From positions 39,375-103,374 of the forward strand of contig JAHDEX010000007.1 of the NCBI GenBank assembly GCA_020628545.1: a stretch of 64,000 nt of DNA. The letters run 5' to 3'. Within the stretch, counting starts at the first letter, position 1; every line of letters starts with the position of its first letter. Positions 1 to 8,994 of this stretch are shown here, piece after piece. The DNA is from Paracoccaceae bacterium. GTDB taxonomy: Bacteria; Pseudomonadota; Alphaproteobacteria; Rhodobacterales; Rhodobacteraceae. The notes below the pieces were generated by a model that was not told the DNA's origin, made no database searches, and was given only the letters and a program-made list of their open reading frames with translations. A program made the translations under genes and the position numbers.

Positions 1-932
1 GTGGCCCCTGGTACATGGTCAAGCCAGTAGCGGATGGTGGCGGGAATAACGCCTGCGGCCCCGTTGGTGGGGGCAGTCACAACCTGACCCCCGGCGGCGT
101 TTTCTTCGTTCACGGCCATCGCGTAGACCGAAATCCAGTCATTGATCACATGCGGTGCGGGCATGTTGAGGCCATGTTCTTGGGTCAGGGAAGTGTGGAT
201 GCCCTTGGCCCGGCGTTTGACGTTCAGGCCGCCGGGCAGGGTGCCGGTCTCGGACAGGCCCCGGTCAATGCAGTTTTTCATCACATACCAAATGCGCATC
301 ACGTTACGATCAAGGTCGCTGCCTGGTGCGCGGGCCAGCTCATTCGCGCGTTTCATCGTGGCAATGCTTTTGCCCGAGTTCGCCGCCATATCGAGCATGT
401 CTTGCGCGGTCTTGAACGGGTAAGGCACGGGTGGGCCGTCGTCTTCAGGCGCGCCTTCCGCCAATTCGTCGGCGGTCAGGACAAAGCCGCCGCCGATGGA
501 ATAATAGGTCTCGGAGATGATCGTGTCGCCCTGCGCGTCTGTGGCGTGCAACTGCAATCCATTGGGATGGCCTGGCAGAGCCGGGCCATAGTCGAAGGTC
601 AGGTCGTTGGCCGGTGCAAACAGAAGTGTTTCGAACCCGGGAGGTGAGACGGTGCCGGTTTCCTTGACCGACGCGAGGGCGGCTTCGGCCTTGGCTGCAT
701 CATAGTCATCGGTGGTGATCCCTGCGAGTCCGAGGATGACGGCGCGGTCCGTGGCATGGCCCACGCCGGTAAAGGCGAGTGAGCCGTGCAGAGAGGCTTT
801 CAAGCCTTTGATCTGAAATGGCTGGGCGCGCAGATGATCGAGAAACCGGGAGGCAGCAACCATCGGGCCGATGGTGTGCGACGATGACGGCCCGATGCCG
901 ATCTTGAACATGTCAAAAACAGAGAGAAACAT
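1..932 (-). CDS. sdaA: L-serine ammonia-lyase, partial (C-terminus outside window)
   Basis: Read on the reverse strand from ATG at 932 and open to the window edge, giving about 310 codons; it is missing from the ORF track because it has no stop inside the window. The N-terminus carries the substrate-domain signature GPSSSHTIGPM (residues about 13-23), and near residue 285 the catalytic-domain motif TAPTNGAAG is seen. These identify the single-chain [4Fe-4S] L-serine dehydratase, which deaminates serine to pyruvate and ammonia in the cytoplasm. The C-terminal cysteines that hold the cluster should lie beyond base 1. It is divergent from rpiA across a 189-base gap that must hold both promoters. 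Confidence 0.93.
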   Translation of the reverse strand, partial: MFLSVFDMFKIGIGPSSSHTIGPMVAASRFLDHLRAQPFQIKGLKASLHGSLAFTGVGHATDRAVILGLAGITTDDYDAAKAEAALASVKETGTVSPPGFETLLFAPANDLTFDYGPALPGHPNGLQLHATDAQGDTIISETYYSIGGGFVLTADELAEGAPEDDGPPVPYPFKTAQDMLDMAANSGKSIATMKRANELARAPGSDLDRNVMRIWYVMKNCIDRGLSETGTLPGGLNVKRRAKGIHTSLTQEHGLNMPAPHVINDWISVYAMAVNEENAAGGQVVTAPTNGAAGVIPATIRYWLDHVPGA

Positions 933-1121
933 TGTCTGCGCGTCCTGTGCCCGGCGAAACCTGTGCGTGAACCTGCACGTAGTGCAATCTGTGTGACAGC
1001 CCAAAAACGACCGGTTCAACGCGTTTTTGCCGTCCCGTTTGCAGACAAACCGATAAGCGTTTCCCCGCAGCCAGAATCTGCCTATAAGCCAAGGCCATCA
1101 GATGGTGTGGAGGCCCCCAAG

Positions 1122-1910
1122 ATGACAACGGATTTGTCGCCGATTGACCGTGCGAAGTTTGTTGCTGCCAAACGTGCAGCGCTGGAAGTCAAAAGTGGCA
1201 TGAAAGTGGGGCTCGGCACCGGGTCAACCGCAGCCTGGCTGGTACAGTGCCTGGGCGAGATGGTGCGGGACAAGGGGCTGTCCATTCAGGGCGTACCAAC
1301 CTCCAGCAGGACCGCCGCTTTGGCGAAAAACGTTGGCATTGAGGTGATCTCGCTCGATGAAGCGCAAACGCTCGATCTGACGATTGATGGGGCCGATGAA
1401 TTTGATGCGCAGATGAACCTGATCAAAGGCGGCGGCGGCGCGCTGTTGCAGGAAAAGATCGTGGCGACCGCGTCAGAGCGGATGATCGTGATTGCCGATG
1501 CGGCAAAACGTGTCGATACGCTGGGGGCCTTTCCCTTGCCGATTGAGGTGATCCCTTTTGGTTGGCAAACAACCAAAGCGCTTGTGGAAGAGACGCTGAT
1601 CGGGATGGATGTGCTCGGCCGGACGACAAGCCTGCGCATGAACGGGGAGGCGCCGTTCACCACGGATGAAGGCAATTACATCCTCGACCTGCATCTGAAC
1701 CGGATCGGGGATGGGCGTCAGTTGAGCCTTGTGCTCAATCAGATCCCCGGTGTCGTCGAGAACGGGTTGTTCATCGACATTTGCGATACGGTGATTGTTG
1801 GTCATGGCGACGGGCGCGTGCTGGTGACGGACCAAGATAAAGAAGGTGTGGAAGAATCGCGCTTTGACTTTGTTGAGAAAGACAACATCTTTGCTGATAT
1901 GGATGGGTGA
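1122..1910 (+). CDS. rpiA: Ribose-5-phosphate isomerase A
   Basis: Interconverts ribose 5-phosphate and ribulose 5-phosphate in the pentose phosphate and Calvin pathways. The 262-residue protein shows GLGTGSTA (30-37), DGADE (89-93) and KGGGGALLQEK (102-112), the phosphate-binding loop and active-site segments of RpiA. The ORF track begins at 963, but ATG 1122 is preferred: it follows a GGAGG about nine bases upstream and gives the normal family length, while the extra 53 residues look like translated intergenic DNA. A glutathione reductase gene follows in the same direction after 151 bases. Confidence 0.95.
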   Translation: MTTDLSPIDRAKFVAAKRAALEVKSGMKVGLGTGSTAAWLVQCLGEMVRDKGLSIQGVPTSSRTAALAKNVGIEVISLDEAQTLDLTIDGADEFDAQMNLIKGGGGALLQEKIVATASERMIVIADAAKRVDTLGAFPLPIEVIPFGWQTTKALVEETLIGMDVLGRTTSLRMNGEAPFTTDEGNYILDLHLNRIGDGRQLSLVLNQIPGVVENGLFIDICDTVIVGHGDGRVLVTDQDKEGVEESRFDFVEKDNIFADMDG

Positions 1911-2061
1911 GGCGACCGCGTCCGCGTCCCGCTCTTCTCTGACCTGCCAACCGCCCGGTTACACCAATCCGTGACCGGGCGTTGTTGTTCTTGTCGCACC
2001 CGCCTATGTCTGGTCCCCGAAGACGCCCGGCAGCGGTGCGACATTGAAGAAGGACGACCTG

Positions 2062-3417
2062 ATGACGTTTGATTATGACCTTTTTGTCATTGGTGGTGGC
2101 TCTGGCGGTGTGCGGGCCGGACGGGTGGCGGCTCAGACCGGCGCAAAAGTCGCGCTGGCGGAAGAGTTTCGTATGGGTGGGACCTGTGTGATCCGGGGCT
2201 GTGTGCCCAAAAAGCTGATGGTCTTCGCCTCGCATTTTGCCCATGCCAATGATGATGCCTCGGCCTATGGCTGGGATATTTCGGTTGGGGATTTCTCCTG
2301 GTCGGCGTTCACGACCAAGTTGCATGCGGAGCTGGACCGGCTGGAGGGCGTCTATGGGCGCATTCTGGCGAACAATGACGTGGAGACCTTTCATCAGCGC
2401 GCGACGGTGAAGGACCCGCATACGGTGGTTCTGGCGGATGGGCAGGAGTTCAGCGCAAAGCACATTCTGGTGGCGACGGGTGGGCATCCGGTTGTGCCGG
2501 ATATTCCTGGCAAAGAGCTTGCGATCACCTCGAACGACATTTTCTGGCTGCCGGAGCTGCCGAAGTCGATCCTGATTGTGGGGGGCGGGTATATCGCGTC
2601 CGAATTTGCAGGGATTTTGAACGGTTTGGGTGTGGCGGTCACGCAGGTCTACCGTGGTGAGCAGATCCTGCGGGGCTTTGATGATGAAGCGCGGGAGATC
2701 ATTGCGGCCGGGATGCGCGAGCGGGGTGTTGATCTGCACGTGTGTCAGAACGTGAAGGAGCTGCGCAAGATGGATGATGGAATCGAAGCGGTGCTGGAAG
2801 ATGGCACGGCGACGACCTACGGACAGGTGATGTACGCGACCGGGCGCCGGCCCAACACCGGTGGGATGGGGCTTGAAGCCGCGGGTGTGCAGCTCGACCA
2901 TGGCGGTGCGGTGGTTGTGGATAAATACAGCCAGACGGCGGTGCCATCGATTTTTGCAATTGGTGATGTCACGAACCGGGTGAACCTGACGCCTGTGGCG
3001 ATCCGGGAGGGGATGGCGTTTGTGGATACTGTCTTTAACGGCACGCCGACGCCGGTGGATCATGCGTTGATCCCGTCAGCGGTGTTCACGCAGCCCGAGT
3101 TCGGGACGGTGGGTCTGACGGAGGCGGAAGCCGCGGCACAGGAGCCGATTGAAGTTTACAGCACCTCGTTCAAGCCGATGAACCATGCGTTCGCAGGGCG
3201 GGAAGACCGGGTACTGATGAAACTGGTCGTTTCAAAGGCCAATCGGACGGTTCTGGGGGCTCATATTGTCGCGGATGGCGCGGGCGAGATGATCCAGATG
3301 GTGGGAATCGCCGTGAAAATGGGGGCCACGAAGGAAGATTTCGACCGGACGGTTGCAGTTCACCCCACAATGGCCGAAGAACTCGTGACGATGAAGGCGC
3401 CGGTGCGGTCGACGTGA
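2062..3417 (+). CDS. gor: Glutathione-disulfide reductase
   Basis: FAD-dependent reduction of glutathione disulfide with NADPH in the cytoplasm. The 451-residue protein has an N-terminal FAD loop (VIGGGSGG, 9-16), the redox-active pair in GGTCVIRGCVPKK (Cys42 and Cys47), a second nucleotide fold (IVGGGYIASEFA) followed by YRGEQILRGFD, whose arginines fit NADPH rather than NADH, and a C-terminal HPTMAEE with the catalytic His/Glu pair. This separates it from dihydrolipoamide dehydrogenase and mercuric reductase. ATG 2062 with AGAAGGA upstream is preferred over the in-frame TTG at 2044. hflK follows after 86 bases. Confidence 0.95.
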   Translation: MTFDYDLFVIGGGSGGVRAGRVAAQTGAKVALAEEFRMGGTCVIRGCVPKKLMVFASHFAHANDDASAYGWDISVGDFSWSAFTTKLHAELDRLEGVYGRILANNDVETFHQRATVKDPHTVVLADGQEFSAKHILVATGGHPVVPDIPGKELAITSNDIFWLPELPKSILIVGGGYIASEFAGILNGLGVAVTQVYRGEQILRGFDDEAREIIAAGMRERGVDLHVCQNVKELRKMDDGIEAVLEDGTATTYGQVMYATGRRPNTGGMGLEAAGVQLDHGGAVVVDKYSQTAVPSIFAIGDVTNRVNLTPVAIREGMAFVDTVFNGTPTPVDHALIPSAVFTQPEFGTVGLTEAEAAAQEPIEVYSTSFKPMNHAFAGREDRVLMKLVVSKANRTVLGAHIVADGAGEMIQMVGIAVKMGATKEDFDRTVAVHPTMAEELVTMKAPVRST

Positions 3418-3503
3418 CGCGAGATCAGCTTGATTTTGGGCTGCGAGACCACACATAAGGCGGGACGGTGCGTGGACTGCGCACAACTGGAATAGGATGC
3501 ACG

Positions 3504-4655
3504 ATGGCAGGCAATAACGGTGGCCCGTGGGGCGGCGGTGGCAACAGCGGCTCTGGTAACAATGGGAACGGAAATCGCGGGAACAACGGCGGACGCCGAC
3601 CCGGAAATGATGGGCCGCAGATCCCTGAAATCGACGATCTCGTAAACAAGGGCCGCGAACAGCTGCGCGTGCTGATGGGCGGCAATGGCGGTGGCAACCG
3701 GACCAGTGGGTCCGGTGGCGGCGGTGGTGGTCCACAGATTACACGCGGCATGGTGGGGCTTGGTGCGGTCGTCGCACTTGGTGCCTGGCTGCTTTCGTCC
3801 TTTTATACCGTGAAGCCGGAAGAACAGTCAGTTGAGCTGATGCTCGGTCGATATTCGCAGACCGGTGGTCCGGGCTTGAACTTTGCCCCGTGGCCCATTG
3901 TCACAAAAGAGATTTTGGCGGTCACAACTGAACGCAACATCGACATCGGCACAAGCCGGGCTGGATCTGACGCAGGTCTGATGCTGACGGGTGATGAGAA
4001 CATCGTGGATATCGATTTCCAGGTGGTGTGGAACATCACCGATCCGCAGCAGTATCTGTTCAACCTCGCAAACCCGCCCCAGACGATTGAGGCCGTGTCC
4101 GAATCCGCGATGCGTGAGATTATCGCGCAGTCTGAGCTTGCGCCGATCCTCAACCGGGACCGTGGTGCGATTGCGGACCGTTTGCGGGACCTGATCCAAT
4201 CCACACTGGATAGCTATGACAGTGGCGTGAACATTGTGCGTGTGAACTTCGACAAAGCTGACCCGCCAGAGCCGGTAATCGCGGCCTTCCGCGCGGTGCA
4301 GGACGCCGAACAGGAACGGGACCGGTTGCAGAACGTGGCGGATGCTTATGCCAACCAAGTTGTGGCGGGTGCACGCGGTGAAGCGGCACAGCTTCTCGAA
4401 CAAGCCGAAGCGTACCGGTCTCAAGTCGTGAACGAAGCACAGGGTGAGGCGTCTCGTTTCTCAGCCGTTTTGGCGGAGTACGAGAAAGCACCCGAAGTGA
4501 CCCGTAAGCGCCTGTACCTTGAAACCATGGAAGAAGTTCTCGGTGGCGTCGATATCATCCTGCTGGATGACAACGCCGGTGGCGGGCAGGGGGTTGTGCC
4601 TTACCTGCCGCTGAATGAACTTCGCCGAACCAACGATGCAGGAGGGTCCAACTGA
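3504..4655 (+). CDS. hflK: HflK, SPFH-domain protease modulator
   Basis: HflK pairs with HflC in a large periplasm-facing complex that encloses and modulates the FtsH membrane protease. The 383-residue protein starts with about 75 residues very rich in Gly and Asn, then a single membrane helix (about 82-101), an SPFH/band-7 domain and a long alanine- and glutamate-rich coiled coil (AEQERDRLQNVADAY region). ATG 3504 follows AATAGGATGC and is preferred to the upstream GTG at 3468. The stop overlaps the hflC start by one base (TGATG), so the two are translationally coupled. Confidence 0.93.
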   Translation: MAGNNGGPWGGGGNSGSGNNGNGNRGNNGGRRPGNDGPQIPEIDDLVNKGREQLRVLMGGNGGGNRTSGSGGGGGGPQITRGMVGLGAVVALGAWLLSSFYTVKPEEQSVELMLGRYSQTGGPGLNFAPWPIVTKEILAVTTERNIDIGTSRAGSDAGLMLTGDENIVDIDFQVVWNITDPQQYLFNLANPPQTIEAVSESAMREIIAQSELAPILNRDRGAIADRLRDLIQSTLDSYDSGVNIVRVNFDKADPPEPVIAAFRAVQDAEQERDRLQNVADAYANQVVAGARGEAAQLLEQAEAYRSQVVNEAQGEASRFSAVLAEYEKAPEVTRKRLYLETMEEVLGGVDIILLDDNAGGGQGVVPYLPLNELRRTNDAGGSN

Positions 4656-5536
4656 TGAGCCGTTCCGCCATTCTTCTTCCCGCACTTGCGGTAATTATCC
4701 TTGGCATCATGTCGTCCGTGTTCATCGTGGACGAACGCCAGAAAGCGCTTGTTCTGCAATTCGGTCAGATCGTTCGCGTGAAAGAGGACCCAGGTCTCAG
4801 CTTTAAACTGCCGCTTATTCAAGAGGTTGTGCGCTATGACGACCGCATCCTGAGCCGGGATCTTGATCCGCTGGAAGTCACGCCGTCTGACGACCGTCGT
4901 CTGGTGGTTGACGCTTTCGCGCGTTATCGGATCGTTGACGTTGAACGCTTCCGTGAAGCTGTTGGTGGCGGCGGTGAAGAAGCCGCTGCGCGCCGTCTGG
5001 ATTCCATCCTGCGCGCTGAAACGCGGGAGGTGCTGGGTTCGGTGTCTTCCAACGACATCCTGTCGACAGACCGTGCCGCACTGATGCTGCGCATCCGGAA
5101 CTCCGCCATTGCCGAAGCAAACGCGCTGGGCTTGCAGGTGGTTGACGTGCGCTTGAAGCGGACTGACTTGCCACCGGAAAACTTGAACGCGACGTACGAG
5201 CGGATGAAAGCAGAGCGGGAACGCGAAGCGGCAGACGAAATTGCCCGTGGTAACGAGGCAGCGCAGCGTGTGCGTGCGGGTGCCGACCGGACCGTGGTTG
5301 AGCTTGTGTCTGACGCGACTCGTCAGTCCGAGATCACACGCGGTGAGGCTGACGCCGAGCGCAACGCGATCTTCGCGGAGGCCTTTGGGTCGGACCCGGA
5401 ATTCTTTGAATTCTACCGCTCCATGACCGCTTATTCGCGAGCGTTGCAGGCTGGAAACTCTTCTATGGTGCTTTCACCGGACAGCGAGTTCTTCAACTAT
5501 CTGAAGAGCGATCAGGGTGCGGCTGCCGGCAACTGA
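4655..5536 (+). CDS. hflC: HflC, SPFH-domain protease modulator
   Basis: Partner of HflK. The 293-residue protein has an N-terminal membrane anchor (about residues 4-23), the SPFH core with the family segment DERQKALVLQFGQ, then a charged helical region (RMKAEREREAADEIARGNEAAQRVRAGAD area split by short loops) and a C-terminal FFEFYRSMTAY segment typical of HflC. It is read from ATG 4655 directly after hflK. A hairpin lies 23 bases after the stop. The degP-type gene further along is on the same strand, but two reverse-strand genes intervene. Confidence 0.93.
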   Translation: MSRSAILLPALAVIILGIMSSVFIVDERQKALVLQFGQIVRVKEDPGLSFKLPLIQEVVRYDDRILSRDLDPLEVTPSDDRRLVVDAFARYRIVDVERFREAVGGGGEEAAARRLDSILRAETREVLGSVSSNDILSTDRAALMLRIRNSAIAEANALGLQVVDVRLKRTDLPPENLNATYERMKAEREREAADEIARGNEAAQRVRAGADRTVVELVSDATRQSEITRGEADAERNAIFAEAFGSDPEFFEFYRSMTAYSRALQAGNSSMVLSPDSEFFNYLKSDQGAAAGN

Positions 5537-5542
5537 AAACGT

Positions 5543-6274
5543 TCAAGCAGATTGCTGCAAAGGCGCTGACGTAATCGTTGGCGCCTTTAAATTTGCGTGC
5601 ATGCCACCCATGTCGGCCGGTGCGACGCTGTAGCTGACTTTCATTGCGAGGTCTTTTGAGATCACAGCGTCGAGCGCCAGTTTCAGGCGTGGTTTTCGCT
5701 GGATCGCGCGGCGCAGCTTTGCGACGTCCCAGACGACCATTTCCGTCCCGGCGGGGACGATGGTGGTCGCGGCGCTATTGGCTTCTAGCAGGTAGGCGAC
5801 CTCACCCACAAATACCGGACCGGGCATCGGGAAGGCGCTTTGACGCTTCAGGACTTGCGCCGTGCCCGAGATGATGAAGTAGAGCTTCTCAATTGGTTCC
5901 CCCTCGCGACTGATGATTGTTTCTTTGAACAGAACCTGCCGTTGCCCAAGGCGCATCAGCGACCTGAAGTCACCGGGGCGGATGGGGGTGAAAAGACTAT
6001 AAAGGTCCTCAGCGGACTTGGGCATGAACATGTTGGCGTTGCGCAGGTAAAGCGCACAAAGCCCGATAATGTTGGTGCCGATCATCAGGATGGAGCCATA
6101 GATGGCACCCCAAAGCGGCGCATCGCCCACCGTGGCGTAGTATGCGATATAGCAGAATGACCCCACCATCATGACAAGGCGGAGCATGACCTGGTTAATG
6201 ATGAGATACCCGATTGTGTAGAGCGCGCCAGCAATGGCAACCCAGACGTCTGGGGAAAATTCGGTCGTAATCAT
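5543..6274 (-). CDS. Popeye-domain-like membrane protein (three TM helices plus cyclic-nucleotide-binding fold)
   Basis: A 243-residue protein with three predicted membrane helices in its first 76 residues and a cytoplasmic domain (about 95-215) of cyclic-nucleotide-binding type: EGEPIEKLYFIISG, then FVGEVAYLL, then VVWDVAKLRRAI and the terminal ISKDLAMKVSYS. This order and these segments match the animal Popeye (POPDC) layout, where an EGK..ID[KR]LSLLLSG stretch precedes the ligand loop and IG.DI..KLY ends the domain. The DSPE/FQVT ligand motifs of animal Popeye proteins are not present as such. Role unknown; membrane sensing of cAMP or a related nucleotide is an inference. It converges on hflC. 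Confidence 0.7.
   Translation of the reverse strand: MITTEFSPDVWVAIAGALYTIGYLIINQVMLRLVMMVGSFCYIAYYATVGDAPLWGAIYGSILMIGTNIIGLCALYLRNANMFMPKSAEDLYSLFTPIRPGDFRSLMRLGQRQVLFKETIISREGEPIEKLYFIISGTAQVLKRQSAFPMPGPVFVGEVAYLLEANSAATTIVPAGTEMVVWDVAKLRRAIQRKPRLKLALDAVISKDLAMKVSYSVAPADMGGMHANLKAPTITSAPLQQSA
5559..5588 (+). terminator. Putative hflC terminator hairpin inside the convergent gene
   Basis: AAAGGCGC (5559-5566) and GCGCCTTT (5581-5588) form a perfect 8-bp stem around a 14-base loop, followed on the plus strand by AAATTTG. It lies 23 bases after the hflC stop and within the last codons of the reverse-strand gene that ends at 5543. The loop is long and the U-tract is weak, so termination activity is an inference. 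Confidence 0.45.
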
Positions 6275-6355
6275 AATTGTCTTTCGGAGCGAAACCCAAA
6301 ATCGGGCGTAGTAATATGCCCGCGACGGTGCGACCGAAGTTGCCGTTGGGTCAAG

Positions 6356-6616
6356 TCAGGTATTCGCCACCATTGCCAAAAAGGCATACCGGCCTAATCC
6401 GTAGGCATAGAGGCACGCAAATGTGACATTTATCCACTTCAACTGCGGCTCTGTGCGCAGCCAGGCGTAGTATATCCAGATGAGGCAAAACGGGAGCGAG
6501 AAGAGCATCGCGCCAAGCTGCCAGCCTTGCACAACACAGATTGTGCTGCACAGACCCAAGCCGAAGGCGACCCATTTCATCGGCTGCTCCCAAGCAGCTA
6601 AATCCACCGAACGCAT
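6356..6616 (-). CDS. Small membrane protein of unknown function
   Basis: An 86-residue ORF with three likely membrane segments (about 14-32, 35-52 and 62-84) and a short polar N-terminus. ATG 6616 follows GGAAAG about twelve bases upstream. The shorter ORF reported at 6351-6593 is another frame of the same DNA. It lies 81 bases upstream of the Popeye-like gene on the same strand and may be co-transcribed with it. I do not recognise the family with certainty; similar short triple-helix proteins are common in Rhodobacterales. Confidence 0.6.
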   Translation of the reverse strand: MRSVDLAAWEQPMKWVAFGLGLCSTICVVQGWQLGAMLFSLPFCLIWIYYAWLRTEPQLKWINVTFACLYAYGLGRYAFLAMVANT

Positions 6617-6690
6617 TGTTTTTTTGACTTTCCGAGAGACCAGCGCCGTGGACCCGGCGATCTGATTAACGAAACGTTAGCCTCAAATTT

Positions 6691-6700
6691 GCTATAATTC
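6691..6700 (+). promoter_or_regulatory. Possible -10 element (TATAAT) upstream of degP
   Basis: A perfect TATAAT (6693-6698) sits in the 260-base AT-rich gap between the small membrane protein and the protease gene, about 180 bases before the GTG start. No convincing -35 hexamer lies 16-18 bases upstream, so this is weak evidence. Nothing else is recognisable in this gap. Confidence 0.25.
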
Positions 6701-6876
6701 TAGAGCATCTCTGGAACTGATAAAGCCGGATGGGTGTTCAATTGGCACAATCAGAACATCACACGGCCGTGACATGGAAGATTGTAATAATTGTGTTGTG
6801 TCTTTGCTGACCTACATAGAACATCAGGAACAGCGCGCGGCATGGCCGCCGCCACACTCATGAGAGGGAGATACTC

Positions 6877-8376
6877 GTGACATCACAAGCAATCGCGATC
6901 TCGCAGGAATGGTCGCATCGATCTGGCCAGATGATCAAAGGGTTGTTGACAGCACTGGCGCTCGGGGGCGCGCTCGCCTTGTCGCAGGCAGCACCTGCTT
7001 TCGCCCAAGAGCGACCAGCGACCTTTGCTGATCTGGCCGAGCAAGTGAGCCCGTCGGTGGTGAATATTACCACATCAACACTCGTCGCCGGACGCACCGG
7101 GCCACAGGGCATCGTGCCCGAAGGCTCTCCGTTCGAAGACTTTTTCAATGATCTTGAAGACGATCCACGTGGGGAGCGGCGCCGGTCGTCGGCCCTTGGG
7201 TCCGGCTTTGTGATCTCGGCTGATGGTTTCATCGTCACCAACAATCACGTCATTGAAGGCGCGGATGAGATCCAGATCGAGTTTTTCCCGGGCGACGGTC
7301 AGCCGGAAGAGCTTTTGGTGGCAGAACTTGTCGGCACCGACCCGAACACCGACATTGCGGTGCTGAAGGTTGAATACGACCAGCCGCTGCAGTTCGTTGA
7401 ATTTGGCGACAGCAATGGCGTCGGGTCCCGTGTGGGTGACTGGGTCATGGCGATGGGTAACCCGCTGGGGCAGGGCTTCTCTGTTTCGGCTGGTATCGTG
7501 TCCGCCCGCAACCGCGCGCTGCAGGGCACTTATGACGACTACATTCAGACGGATGCTGCGATTAACCGCGGCAACTCTGGTGGTCCCTTGTTCAACATGG
7601 ACGGCAACGTGATTGGTGTGAACACCGCGATCCTGTCGCCAAACGGCGGCTCCATCGGGATCGGTTTCGCGATGTCGTCTGAGGTTGTGACGAACGTTGT
7701 CGACCAGTTGATCGAGTTCGGTGAAACGCGCCGCGGTTGGCTGGGTGTCCGCATTCAGGATGTCACACCCGATATGGTCGATGCCATCGAAGGTCTGGCG
7801 GATGCACGCGGTGCACTGGTCACGGACGTGCCAGCGGGCCCTGCAGAAGATGCAGGCATGGTGTCAGGCGACGTGATTACCGTTTTTGACGGGATCGAGA
7901 TCGAGAACACACGTGAGCTGGTGCGGATCGTCGGCAACTCGCCCGTGGGCAAGGAAGTGCCCGTGGTCGTGCTGCGCAATGGTGACACGCAGGACCTGAC
8001 GGTTGTGCTTGGCCGTCGTGAGACCTCTGAGGCGGTCGCTTTCCCGGAAGAGACTGAGGAAGAAGCGGCGCCAGAAGAAACCAATCTGCTGGGCCTGACA
8101 CTGTCGCCGATCACGGAAGAACTGATAGAACAGTTCGCCATTACGGCAGACGAAGGTCTGGTGATCACGGGAATTGATCCCGAAAGCGAAGCGGCCTCAA
8201 AGGGTCTCGTGGAAGGTGATCTGATCACCGAAGCGGGTCAGGAAAAGGTGACCAGCATCGAGGGCTTTGAGACCCGTATCTCGGATGCGCGCGATGCTGG
8301 GCGGAAGTCTTTGCTGCTCCTCGTCCGTCGCGGTGGTGACCCACGGTTCGTGGCGCTGAGCCTCGAAGAAGAATAG
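6877..8376 (+). CDS. degP: Periplasmic serine protease of the Do/DegP family
   Basis: Degrades or holds misfolded envelope proteins in the periplasm. The 499-residue protein has a signal peptide cleaved near AFA-QE (43), a trypsin-like domain with His124 (TNNHVIE), Asp159 (NTDIAV) and Ser234 (RGNSGGP), then two PDZ domains (about 290-370 and 405-495) joined by an acidic Glu-rich linker. GTG 6877 is chosen because GAGAGGGAG lies at the right distance; an internal ATG (6931) has no ribosome site. Two PDZ domains and the triad support DegP/DegQ/MucD; which member cannot be decided. A hairpin terminator follows. It is near hflKC, another protein quality-control module. Confidence 0.93.
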   Translation: MTSQAIAISQEWSHRSGQMIKGLLTALALGGALALSQAAPAFAQERPATFADLAEQVSPSVVNITTSTLVAGRTGPQGIVPEGSPFEDFFNDLEDDPRGERRRSSALGSGFVISADGFIVTNNHVIEGADEIQIEFFPGDGQPEELLVAELVGTDPNTDIAVLKVEYDQPLQFVEFGDSNGVGSRVGDWVMAMGNPLGQGFSVSAGIVSARNRALQGTYDDYIQTDAAINRGNSGGPLFNMDGNVIGVNTAILSPNGGSIGIGFAMSSEVVTNVVDQLIEFGETRRGWLGVRIQDVTPDMVDAIEGLADARGALVTDVPAGPAEDAGMVSGDVITVFDGIEIENTRELVRIVGNSPVGKEVPVVVLRNGDTQDLTVVLGRRETSEAVAFPEETEEEAAPEETNLLGLTLSPITEELIEQFAITADEGLVITGIDPESEAASKGLVEGDLITEAGQEKVTSIEGFETRISDARDAGRKSLLLLVRRGGDPRFVALSLEEE

Positions 8377-8397
8377 CGCTTTCATCAGTGCACGATG

Positions 8398-8427
8398 AAA
8401 AGGCGGTCCAATTGGGCCGCCTTTATT
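8398..8427 (+). terminator. Rho-independent-like terminator after degP
   Basis: AAAGGCGG (8399-8406) pairs with CCGCCTTT (8417-8424); with a T-G and two further pairs the stem reaches 11 bp around an AATT loop, followed by ATT. It lies 23 bases after the protease stop. Confidence 0.7.
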
Positions 8428-8510
8428 GCGTGACGTTCTGGGTACGACGTCCGCCCAAGCATGAAACGATCTGACATCCTTTCCGCATCTCAACTGGAAA
8501 GGACACTGAC

Positions 8511-8966
8511 ATGTTTTCAATCAAATCATTCAGCGCGGCAGTATGCGCGCTTTCATTAGCTGCCTGCGCAGGCACCGGCGACATTGGCGGCCCCGGCGGC
8601 GGGGGTGGCGGACAGCCACCGGTCGATCCGTTTGCGCGAACCATCAACTTTGTCAGCGCGGCTGGCCCCCTGGCCATCGATCAGTCGTTTGCGCCGGGTG
8701 CGGGGACACCGGGTGCCTCTCGTGTTTGCTTTCAGAACAACACCGGTGTGACAGCGACGCTTCTTCATAACACGCCCGGCGTAAACCCGATGCGTGCACC
8801 TGCGGGTGGTCGCAGTTGCGCGAACCATCCTGCGGGCGCGCGTGTTAACTTCACTCTGGTGACCGGGGATTTCATACCAATGCCTGCGACCCCGGACCGC
8901 AACTTCGTCACCAACATGGCACCGTTTCAGAACGGTCTGCTGTCGCTCAACCTGCGGTCAAATTAA
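8511..8966 (+). CDS. Putative lipoprotein of unknown function
   Basis: A 151-residue protein with a lipoprotein signal ending in LAAC (Cys19), then a glycine-rich stretch and a C-terminal domain with two further cysteines (RVCFQN and RSCANH) that could form a disulfide. ATG 8511 follows GGAAAGGA. Its own terminator-separated position after degP suggests an independent unit. Family not recognised. Confidence 0.65.
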   Translation: MFSIKSFSAAVCALSLAACAGTGDIGGPGGGGGGQPPVDPFARTINFVSAAGPLAIDQSFAPGAGTPGASRVCFQNNTGVTATLLHNTPGVNPMRAPAGGRSCANHPAGARVNFTLVTGDFIPMPATPDRNFVTNMAPFQNGLLSLNLRSN

Positions 8967-8994
8967 GAGGTGCGAAAGGCTGAAGACTTCTTGG

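Noticed and set aside
1771-3063. 430-residue reverse-strand ORF opposite rpiA/gor
   Set aside because: Shadow of gor: Arg/His-rich, no motif, while the plus strand encodes a complete glutathione reductase.
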